Below are positions 1 to 5,120 of a DNA stretch of 5,120 nucleotides, piece by piece. Positions within the stretch are counted from its first letter, which is position 1. Every line of letters begins with the position of its first letter. Below the pieces are notes generated by a model. It was not told the DNA's origin, made no database searches, and was given only the letters and a program-made list of their open reading frames with translations. Position numbers and translations under genes: made by a program. The DNA is from an uncultured Sutterella sp. (GTDB lineage Bacteria > Pseudomonadota > Gammaproteobacteria > Burkholderiales > Burkholderiaceae_F). The stretch lies in assembly GCA_902477615.1 (NCBI GenBank), contig CABSHY010000106.1:1-5120 (forward strand). Direction: 5' to 3'.

Positions 1-21
1 TATCAACGTGTTAGTGTTTGA

Positions 22-1290
22 TTAGTTCAGCGTAAAACTGATTGGCATTTGTTGATCTTCTGGCGGTTGTGGGTCATGTAACTCTCCATCAACGCCTGGG
101 AAGGCCAATTCCTCATCGTCATCTTCAACCATAAAGTTGGTTTCATCCAAAAGCGTTACGGTTTCGGGCTTGATGCCGGCAATACGAAGCACGTTTAAAA
201 GCGTTGCCATTGCCGTATCCGGTGCATCCATAAACAAAGGCCAGGAAATCCCTTGAAGGATTTGATTGTCTTTGCCTTTCATCCCAATTCCGATACGAAG
301 CTCTGTTAAGGCAACGCACCCCATCATCGGAGACTCATAGAAGTTCCCGATTGCGAATGTCAGGTCATCGAGCTTGAGATTAAACGTATGTTGAAGATTC
401 TTTAAGGCTTCATTAAAGGAGAAGTGCCTAAAGAGTTTGCCGGCTTCGGTCAACGTAATGACGGGCGGTGCAATGAGCACCTCAGGGTGCACTTCTTCAA
501 ACATCAAAACCTTGTCAAGGTACTTTTGCATCTCAAGCGAGTGATGCATGATCAATTCAATCTTGGTTGCTAAATAGTGCGCCTTTAATTCTCGATAAAG
601 GTCTTTTGCCAAACGTTGCTTGAATTTACTCAAGTGCTTGGAGTCCAATTGAATTTCGGCAAAAGAGCGATTCGTCGGCGCTTCAAAAATGAGGGCAATG
701 ACACGAATGTCAGCAACGAGGTTATTGACCTCTTCAGCGTCTTCTTCAGAAGCGCAGAATGTGCAAACACCGGGCTTGGCAATGTGTCCCCACATTTTGA
801 TTTGTTTATTCAATTGCACGGGGCTAAGCGCAAAGTGCTCGGTATTTAAAATGTCACGGTTGACACTAACCTTAAAGCCTTCCGGTAACAGCTTTTCAAA
901 GTGCTTCAAAAGCAAATCAGTGATGCTTTCGGGTAACTCACCATGAGGCAAACCGTAGGAGCTCGAAGCCAAGAAGGGGAGCGTGACCAATAGCCATTGG
1001 CCTTCATCATCAATGGCGTGGGCAGCGACGGATTCAAAGAAGAAATTGATGTCCATGAGCACGTTGTACTCATAGCCTTCGCGTTCGAAATGACGAAGAA
1101 TATCGGTCACGAAATCGCCCTTTTCTTCTTTGTAGGCGAGTTCCGTGGCCGTAATCAGCGTGGAGTTATAAAGGTGATGCAAATCTTTATCGTTATTGTT
1201 AAGAGATTCGGTAAAGAGTTCGATAATGCGATCACGTAAAACTGAATTTTTTTTCGTCACAATATTTTCCAAAAAGACAAGAAAGGGCAT
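22..1290 (-). CDS. DUF2863-like protein of unknown function
   Basis: A 422-aa soluble-looking protein with no signal peptide or membrane segment. From memory it resembles the DUF2863 family of Burkholderiales: a helical N-terminus, then YNVLMD...LVTLPFLASSSYGLPHGEL (residues 75-119), LKLDDLTFAIGNFYESPM (305-322), and LRIGIGMKGKDNQILQGISWPLF...LLNVLRIAGI (331-373). No function is established and I assign none. One isolated CxxC (C176, C179) is visible. The C-terminus (388-412) is acidic and Pro-rich, probably disordered. The gene lies 30 nt after the rne stop on the same strand, but a strong hairpin terminator stands between them, so expression needs read-through or an unseen promoter. The start is uncertain. 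ATG 1290 has AAGGG 9 nt upstream, but both are buried in the terminator stem. GTG at 1260-1258 (residue 11) has GGA 7 nt upstream, and family similarity seems to begin only near residue 20, which favours the shorter 412-aa form. The longer frame is listed as the outer limit. That it is a real gene is likely; the family call is moderate. Confidence 0.85.
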   Translation of the reverse strand: MPFLVFLENIVTKKNSVLRDRIIELFTESLNNNDKDLHHLYNSTLITATELAYKEEKGDFVTDILRHFEREGYEYNVLMDINFFFESVAAHAIDDEGQWLLVTLPFLASSSYGLPHGELPESITDLLLKHFEKLLPEGFKVSVNRDILNTEHFALSPVQLNKQIKMWGHIAKPGVCTFCASEEDAEEVNNLVADIRVIALIFEAPTNRSFAEIQLDSKHLSKFKQRLAKDLYRELKAHYLATKIELIMHHSLEMQKYLDKVLMFEEVHPEVLIAPPVITLTEAGKLFRHFSFNEALKNLQHTFNLKLDDLTFAIGNFYESPMMGCVALTELRIGIGMKGKDNQILQGISWPLFMDAPDTAMATLLNVLRIAGIKPETVTLLDETNFMVEDDDEELAFPGVDGELHDPQPPEDQQMPISFTLN

Positions 1291-1305
1291 CCGCAGATGC
1301 CCTTT
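1282..1305 (-). terminator. rne intrinsic terminator, apparently bidirectional
   Basis: A perfect 10-bp stem (AAAGGGCATC against GATGCCCTTT) closes on a 4-nt loop. Read on the minus strand the loop is UGCG inside a C-G pair, a UNCG-type tetraloop known for high stability, and the stem is followed by a broken U tract (TTTCTTGTCTTTTT, about 1284-1271). Read on the plus strand the stem is followed by an unbroken T run at 1303-1307. It begins 15 nt after the rne stop codon, as expected for its terminator. The 3' arm contains the candidate ATG of the downstream gene (1290-1288). Confidence 0.8.
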
Positions 1306-1320
1306 TTGATGGCCTATGAA

Positions 1321-4239
1321 TTAGTCCACTTTCGTATGAACTTGAATCAAGGGCGTCTCATCGAGCGGGGGCAAGACCTTGCGAGGACGACCCGGGTAAA
1401 CGACGGGCTTGTACTCGACGGGTTTAACCAATTCCGCACGGGTATGAACGACTTCTAAACCGTTCTTAGCTAAGGCTTCATCCAAACCTTCGGTCAAACG
1501 AGCTAAAGCGTTCGTGTCTTCTTCGACAGCCACCACTTCAACCGTTTCTTCGACAACGACAGCTACCGGTTCTTCAACGGCAACTTCAGCCTTCACTTCA
1601 ACTGCAGCTTCAGCGGCAACGACGGGCGTCTCGATAGCGACTTCGGTCGTTTCTTCAGCACGCGGGCGTTGTGCCTTGGCTTCACGCTTGACGTTAGCAA
1701 TATTGCTTTCGACGTTAACGTGTTGCGTTTGGATGGGCTCAGCCGTAAAGGTTTCCGTCAACGGGCTCGTGCGAACGGGACTGTCTTGCATGTACTCTTC
1801 AGGCAAAACAACCGGAGCACGGTTCATTTCTTCGGCTTCAACTTCCGGAGGAATGCCACGGGAGCGACGCGGAGCGGCTTCTTCACCGGTGCGACGACGG
1901 CGACGCGGACGACGTTCTTCGCGAACTTCTTCCGTTGCTTGAGCCGGCGTTTGTTCCGTAGCTTGTGCACCCGTATCCAAATTGTCGGTAGCAAAGTTAA
2001 AGTCATTTTCATCCTTGACTTCAACCTTAGGAGCAACGACTTCTTCTTGAACCGGGGCTGCGGCCACTTCGGCTTCAACCGGACGCGGCAATGCAACCTT
2101 GGTTTCGGGTGCCGGCAACAATTCCACGGGTTCGGGCTTATTGCGACGGCGCGTGCGACGACGAGATTGTTGAGCGTCTTGAGCGGCGGGCTTTTCTGCC
2201 GTTACCGTTTCTTCTGCTGCAGGCTTCGTTGTTGCGGCATCCTTATCTTCAACCTTTTCGGTACGTTCGCGACGCGTACGACGCGTGTCTTTTTCACGGC
2301 GATCGCGCGGGTTGCGACGTTGACGACGTTCGGGACGAGCCTTCTTTTCTTCCGTCTTCTTTTCTTCTTCGGCTTCTTTCTTGGAGCCAAACAAGAAGTT
2401 GATCAAACGGGTAATGAGGCTGGGTTCTTGGGCTTGTTGCGTGCGCTTTTGAGCTTCTTCACGAGCCGTTTGACGTTCAGCCTTCTTATTGAGTAAGCGA
2501 TCCGCTTCATTGTGTTCCGGAGCCGGAGCTTCGGGCATGAAGTTGCGAATGACAGGTTCTTGGCGCTTCGCAGCAGGCTTTTCTTCGGTCTTCTTCACGC
2601 GATACGGATCGACGTTTTCTTCAGGCTTGATGTCTTCAGCACGCTTGTAGCTAGCCACTTCATCATCCAAACGTTCGTCGTCATAGCGCAAACGTTCGAT
2701 GTGGTAGTGAGGCGTTTCCAAGAATTTGTTCGGGATCAAAACGATCGGCAAACGATGGCGAGCTTCGATCTTGGCAATGTCGGTACGCTTTTCGTTAAGC
2801 AAGAAGCTGGCGACATCGACCGGTACTTGTGCGTGAACGGCACCCGTACCTTCCTTCATGGCTTCTTCTTCCAAAATACGAAGGATTTGCAAAGCGCAGC
2901 TTTCCGTGTCACGGATCACGCCCACACCGTTACAACGGGGGCAGGTGATGTGGTTGCCTTCGGCCAAAGCCGGACGCAAACGTTGACGAGACAATTCCAT
3001 CAAACCGAAGCGGCTGATCTTGGCCATTTGAACACGAGCGCGGTCATAGCGCAAAGCTTCTTTAAGGCGCATTTCAACGGCGCGTTGGTTCTTCGGATCG
3101 TTCATGTCGATGAAGTCGATCACGATCAAACCGCCCAAGTCACGCAAACGCATTTGGCGGGCGACTTCGTCAGCGGCTTCGCAGTTGGTGCGGAAAGCCG
3201 TTTCTTCAATATCAGAGCCACGCGTAGCACGAGCAGAGTTCACGTCCACAGCCACCAAAGCTTCCGTGTGGTCGATCACAATGGCGCCACCGGAGGGCAA
3301 CGGAACGGTACGAGAGTAAGCCGTTTCGATTTGGTGCTCGATTTGGAAGCGGGAGAAAAGCGGCGTTTCTTCACGATAGCGCTTAACACGACCGACCATG
3401 TCGGGCATGACGTGAGCCATGAATTGGCGTGCTTGATCATAGATTTCATCCGTATCGACCAAGATTTCACCGATTTCCGGTTGGAAATAGTCGCGGATGG
3501 CACGAATGACCAAATTGCTTTCTTCAACAATCAAGAACGGAGCGGGGTTGGCGCGCTTTAAAGCTTCGCCCTTCGGACCCACGGGTTCTTTAATGAAGTT
3601 GGAAAGAGTCTTGTTGCCTTGTTGATAGGTCAACTCAAATTGCGGGCAGGCCGCATCGGAGATAGCTTCCCAGAGCTTTAAGAGGTAGTTCAAGTCCCAT
3701 TGGAGTTCTTCCAACGTGCGACCGATACCGGCCGTACGAGCGATGATGCTCATGCCAGTGGGCATGCGCAAACGATCCATCGTTTCGCGCAATTCTTGAC
3801 GTTCTTCGCCTTCGATGCGACGAGAAACACCACCACCGCGGGGGTTATTGGGCATCAAAACCAAATAGCGACCAGCCAAAGAAATGAAGGTCGTTAAGGC
3901 AGCACCCTTGTTACCGCGTTCTTCTTTTTCAACTTGAACGATAAGTTCTTGACCTTCAACCAAAGCATCACGGATGCTGGCCGTACGGACATCAACACCT
4001 TCCTTGAAGTACTGACGAGAGACTTCTTTGAAAGGCAAGAAACCGTGACGTTCTTCGCCGTAGTTAACGAAGCAGGCTTCAAGACTGGGTTCAATGCGGG
4101 TGATGACACCCTTATAGATATTGGATTTGCGTTGTTCGCGACCGGCTGTTTCGATATCAATATCGATAAGCTTTTGGCCGTCAACAATACCGACGCGCGT
4201 TTCTTCAGCGTGCGTGGCATTAAATAACATGCGTTTCAT
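1321..4239 (-). CDS. rne: Ribonuclease E (endoribonuclease, RNA degradosome scaffold)
   Basis: RNase E cuts single-stranded AU-rich RNA during mRNA decay and rRNA/tRNA maturation, and scaffolds the degradosome at the inner membrane. The N-terminus MKRMLFNATHAEE fixes the ATG at 4239; GGAGTG lies 8 nt upstream. Compared with the E. coli protein from memory: RNase H-like part 1-35 and about 244-307; S1 domain about 36-117 (NIYKGVITRIEPSLEA); 5' sensor about 118-213 with R168/T169; DNase I-like catalytic part about 308-429 with metal-binding D332 and D375 (E. coli D303, D346) and N334; zinc-link CPRC with C433 and C436; small domain to about 530. All key residues are present. Residues 198-228 are an insertion absent from E. 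coli. Residues 606-620 (PSLITRLINFLFGSK) match the amphipathic membrane-targeting helix. The remainder to 972 is disordered, with Arg-rich patches at 634-661, 692-701 and 773-794, a Val/Ala/Glu-rich stretch at 863-907, and a tail (VLPPLDETPLIQVHTK) that resembles other beta-class RNase E ends. The length suits full RNase E rather than RNase G. Identity is essentially certain. Confidence 0.98.
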   Translation of the reverse strand: MKRMLFNATHAEETRVGIVDGQKLIDIDIETAGREQRKSNIYKGVITRIEPSLEACFVNYGEERHGFLPFKEVSRQYFKEGVDVRTASIRDALVEGQELIVQVEKEERGNKGAALTTFISLAGRYLVLMPNNPRGGGVSRRIEGEERQELRETMDRLRMPTGMSIIARTAGIGRTLEELQWDLNYLLKLWEAISDAACPQFELTYQQGNKTLSNFIKEPVGPKGEALKRANPAPFLIVEESNLVIRAIRDYFQPEIGEILVDTDEIYDQARQFMAHVMPDMVGRVKRYREETPLFSRFQIEHQIETAYSRTVPLPSGGAIVIDHTEALVAVDVNSARATRGSDIEETAFRTNCEAADEVARQMRLRDLGGLIVIDFIDMNDPKNQRAVEMRLKEALRYDRARVQMAKISRFGLMELSRQRLRPALAEGNHITCPRCNGVGVIRDTESCALQILRILEEEAMKEGTGAVHAQVPVDVASFLLNEKRTDIAKIEARHRLPIVLIPNKFLETPHYHIERLRYDDERLDDEVASYKRAEDIKPEENVDPYRVKKTEEKPAAKRQEPVIRNFMPEAPAPEHNEADRLLNKKAERQTAREEAQKRTQQAQEPSLITRLINFLFGSKKEAEEEKKTEEKKARPERRQRRNPRDRREKDTRRTRRERTEKVEDKDAATTKPAAEETVTAEKPAAQDAQQSRRRTRRRNKPEPVELLPAPETKVALPRPVEAEVAAAPVQEEVVAPKVEVKDENDFNFATDNLDTGAQATEQTPAQATEEVREERRPRRRRRTGEEAAPRRSRGIPPEVEAEEMNRAPVVLPEEYMQDSPVRTSPLTETFTAEPIQTQHVNVESNIANVKREAKAQRPRAEETTEVAIETPVVAAEAAVEVKAEVAVEEPVAVVVEETVEVVAVEEDTNALARLTEGLDEALAKNGLEVVHTRAELVKPVEYKPVVYPGRPRKVLPPLDETPLIQVHTKVD

Positions 4240-4247
4240 TTAAAAAA

Positions 4248-4253
4248 CACTCC
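4248..4253 (-). promoter_or_regulatory. Ribosome binding site of rne
   Basis: GGAGTG on the minus strand ends 8 nt before ATG 4239, a good Shine-Dalgarno distance. It supports 4239 over the internal ATG at codon 4. A CCUCC segment at 4318-4314 of the same leader could pair four bases (CUCC with GGAG) and mask it; this is inference. Confidence 0.7.
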
Positions 4254-4257
4254 GGGG

Positions 4258-4293
4258 AAGTCTCATTGACGCCGAGACTTACCTTGTAGGCGT
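4258..4293 (-). promoter_or_regulatory. rne leader hairpin with possible H-type pseudoknot
   Basis: In the rne leader a perfect 7-bp stem (AAGUCUC 4280-4274 with GAGACUU 4264-4258) encloses a 9-nt loop. The first five loop bases, GGCGU (4273-4269), are fully complementary to ACGCC at 4293-4289, eight nt upstream of the stem. Both helices can coexist as an H-type pseudoknot with no nucleotide between the two stems, an 8-nt first loop and a 4-nt last loop (CAAU). The 3' edge is four C residues from the Shine-Dalgarno sequence. E. coli RNase E is known to bind structured elements in its own leader; a similar role here is inference. Confidence 0.5.
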
Positions 4294-4333
4294 GCCGAAA
4301 AAGAAACGAAATTGGAGGCGGTTAAGCTTAGTG

Positions 4334-4348
4334 GCGGCAAAGGGCCGC
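4334..4348 (-). promoter_or_regulatory. Small GC hairpin at the predicted rne transcript start
   Basis: Perfect 5-bp inverted repeat (GCGGC/GCCGC) with a 5-nt loop, directly downstream of the candidate -10 box. The predicted +1 (about 4345) falls in its first arm, so it could be a 5'-terminal hairpin if initiation is slightly earlier or upstream, or an operator-like DNA site. It is short and may be chance. Confidence 0.3.
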
Positions 4349-4351
4349 AAT

Positions 4352-4380
4352 ATAAAAGAACAATCTTTTCCATGAGTCAA
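4352..4380 (-). promoter_or_regulatory. Candidate sigma70 promoter of rne
   Basis: On the minus strand TTGACT (4380-4375, 5 of 6 to the -35 consensus) is separated by exactly 17 nt from TTTTAT (4357-4352, 4 of 6 to the -10 consensus). TATATT at 4354-4349 is a worse-spaced alternative -10. Transcription would start near 4345, giving rne a leader of about 105 nt. The call rests on consensus matching and position only. E. coli rne has several promoters, so others may exist farther upstream. Confidence 0.55.
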
Positions 4381-4394
4381 TATCAAGTCCTCAA

Positions 4395-4410
4395 TCCCGT
4401 GAAAACGGGA
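4395..4410. repeat. Perfect 6-bp inverted repeat upstream of the rne promoter
   Basis: TCCCGT and ACGGGA separated by 4 nt, GAAA on the plus strand (a GNRA-type loop) and TTTC on the minus strand. It ends about 15 bp upstream of the -35 box. It has no T tract, so it is not a terminator; it could be an operator half-site pair or leader structure for a more distal promoter. Confidence 0.4.
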
Positions 4411-4502
4411 GAGTATTTCGCTTGAATAACTCAAGAAAATCAAAAGCTAGACGTGTGTCGCCATTAATGAGCAGTAGGGAGAGCTAACCAACGAACAAAT
4501 TC

Positions 4503-4532
4503 AAAAATGCACGCTCAGTGGCTGTGCTTTTT
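4503..4532. terminator. Bidirectional terminator-like hairpin
   Basis: A GCAC...GTGC stem with an inner GC/GC extension across a one-base bulge and a 6-nt loop is flanked by A5 (4503-4507) and T5 (4528-4532). On either strand it reads as a hairpin followed by five U. On the minus strand it would stop transcripts coming from the right before the rne promoter. The GC part of the stem is short and bulged, so confidence is moderate. Confidence 0.4.
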
Positions 4533-4616
4533 GCATCAAAGCTCAATCCCTCACATCGGGTCTAATAACAAATTTTCACTTAACACGGTAAGTCTGACGG
4601 CCTGCATTGATCGGAA

Positions 4617-4626
4617 AAACCGGTTT
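4617..4626. repeat. Perfect 10-bp palindrome AAACCGGTTT
   Basis: Uninterrupted palindrome lying in the 17-nt spacer of a weak plus-strand promoter-like pair (TTGATC 4607-4612, TGTTAT 4630-4635). The arrangement resembles an operator within a promoter, but no plus-strand gene is seen within the window. Confidence 0.3.
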
Positions 4627-4652
4627 GATTGTTATGAGAGATGACTCAGAAA

Positions 4653-4671
4653 GTTAAAGATTTTGTTTAAC
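4653..4671. repeat. 6-bp inverted repeat GTTAAA/TTTAAC
   Basis: Perfect arms with a 7-nt spacer, AT-rich and immediately followed by a CGATCG palindrome. No function is assigned; it may be chance in AT-rich DNA. Confidence 0.25.
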
Positions 4672-4877
4672 GATCGGTCGAATTTAATGCTTTCGCACTC
4701 ATCGATTGTCGGTTTAAAAATCAACGCACCCAGTCTCAGTGGGACTTACGAACCACACAACATTCGCTTCTACGGCATTACAAAACAGAATAGGTGACCA
4801 CGCTCCCCAAATTAAACAGATAACTGTCGGGTCAATAGCGCATGGCAATCTCTATTCCATGAAACCGTTTTGCTGCT

Positions 4878-4935
4878 CGGAGACTTCTTTTTCTCCCCTT
4901 ACATCCCAGCCCGTTGATCATCACCAACGTCTCCG
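4878..4935. repeat. Long-range 7-bp inverted repeat with nested hairpin
   Basis: CGGAGAC (4878-4884) and GTCTCCG (4929-4935) are perfect complements 44 nt apart. Inside, CGTTG/CAACG (4912-4916 and 4925-4929, loop 8) forms a second hairpin that shares base 4929 with the outer stem. In minus-strand RNA the unpaired part is purine-rich, with three G runs. It may be a structured RNA element; there is no family match that I recognise. Confidence 0.35.
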
Positions 4936-4941
4936 TCAAGG

Positions 4942-4963
4942 GCAAAAGCGCAGCGTCTTTTGC
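4942..4963. repeat. Perfect 7-bp inverted repeat GCAAAAG/CTTTTGC
   Basis: Seven-base arms around an 8-nt loop, 6 nt to the right of the preceding inverted repeat. Neither strand has a convincing U tract next to it, so it is not called a terminator. Confidence 0.35.
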
Positions 4964-5105
4964 ATGCGAAAAAGCTCTCAGCCATTTAAATAGATGGTTG
5001 AGATACATTATTTTCGTCTAAACATGGCTAAAATGCTCATGTTATTAATTGCGTCAAACGCAGTCCTTTTTACAAAAATCAGGGCTGATATTTGACCAGC
5101 TCCAC

Positions 5106-5111
5106 ATTATA
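5106..5111 (-). promoter_or_regulatory. Consensus -10 box at the window edge
   Basis: TATAAT, a perfect -10 hexamer, reads leftward on the minus strand at 5111-5106. The matching -35 would lie near 5129-5134, outside the window, so the promoter cannot be confirmed. It would start an RNA near 5099 running toward the terminator-like hairpin at about 4503 and rne. Confidence 0.25.
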
Positions 5112-5120
5112 TAGTGTTTA

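Larger units (their letters stand above)
4240..5120. other. Gene-free region upstream of rne
   Basis: About 880 nt with no convincing coding sequence on either strand and visibly more AT than the flanking gene. The left 110 nt are the predicted rne leader and about 4352-4380 its promoter. The rest holds short inverted repeats, one terminator-like hairpin and isolated promoter-like motifs. I see no tRNA, 4.5S, tmRNA or RNase P signature. In many proteobacteria rluC lies divergently upstream of rne; if that holds here it starts beyond the window. Confidence 0.7.

Noticed and set aside
2..22. Weak inverted repeat (ATCAA/TTGAT) after the stop of the DUF2863-like gene
   Set aside because: Only 5 bp, AT-rich, 11-nt loop and no T tract within view; the real terminator probably lies left of the window.
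1669..2496. Plus-strand open frame (275 codons) antisense to the RNase E tail
   Set aside because: Low-complexity F/R/T-rich translation that arises from antisense reading of Glu/Arg/Ala codons; no start-site support.
2512..3561. Long plus-strand open frame (349 codons) antisense to the RNase E catalytic domain
   Set aside because: It mirrors a highly conserved coding region. The product is an odd F/R/T/H-rich mix with no recognisable domain, and no ribosome site was seen. Best explained as a shadow of rne codon use.
4421..4435. CTTGA/TCAAG inverted repeat
   Set aside because: Five-base AT-rich arms are expected by chance in a region this long.
4732..4747. CCCA/TGGG hairpin with a T5 run further along on the minus strand
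   Set aside because: The stem is only 4 bp and the T run begins several bases away, so it does not meet terminator criteria.
4739..4993. 84-codon plus-strand frame with a GTG start in the upstream region
   Set aside because: No Shine-Dalgarno sequence, random-looking composition and no recognisable fold. It spans several inverted repeats, so noncoding is more likely.
5024..5095. 23-codon plus-strand ORF, MAKMLMLLIASNAVLF...
   Set aside because: It looks like a small hydrophobic peptide, but there is no ribosome site and ORFs this short are common by chance. Ribosome profiling would be needed.
4240..5120. Search for known RNA genes (tRNA, 4.5S, 6S, tmRNA, RNase P RNA) and CRISPR repeats
   Set aside because: No T-arm consensus, signal-recognition core, RNase P core or regularly spaced direct repeats could be found by eye.

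Overview
The window reads as a chromosomal housekeeping segment from a betaproteobacterium, most likely a Burkholderiales member of moderate GC such as a gut Sutterellaceae (Sutterella or Parasutterella type). The taxonomic call rests on recognition. The catalytic half of the RNase E follows the beta-class version closely (YFQPEIGEIL, FMAHVMPD, SRTVPLPSGG), and the second gene resembles DUF2863, a family I know from Burkholderiales. Genus level is a guess.

Layout: both genes lie on the minus strand. Positions 4239-1321 encode a complete RNase E (rne, 972 aa), with an intact catalytic domain, an amphipathic membrane-anchor helix and a long charged, disordered scaffold tail. A strong hairpin terminator follows 15 nt after its stop codon. 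Next, at 1290-22, comes a DUF2863-like protein of unknown function. Its annotated ATG lies inside that terminator stem, so either the start is wrong or translation is structurally controlled.

Positions 4240-5120 (about 880 nt, visibly more AT-rich) hold no convincing gene. The rne-proximal part contains a credible sigma70-type promoter (4380-4352), a leader of about 105 nt, and a Shine-Dalgarno site 8 nt before the ATG. The leader has a 7-bp hairpin whose loop can pair with an upstream segment, forming an H-type pseudoknot just before the ribosome site. RNase E in Escherichia coli controls its own mRNA through leader structure, so this is a plausible autoregulatory element. Farther right are a bidirectional terminator-like hairpin (about 4503-4532), several perfect short inverted repeats, and a consensus -10 box at the right edge reading leftward. 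Together these could mark an unannotated RNA, but the evidence is thin.

I see no mobile element, CRISPR array, tRNA or rRNA, and no sign of a new multi-gene system. The most original signals are the rne leader pseudoknot, a 31-residue insertion in the RNase E catalytic domain, and the terminator/start-codon overlap.
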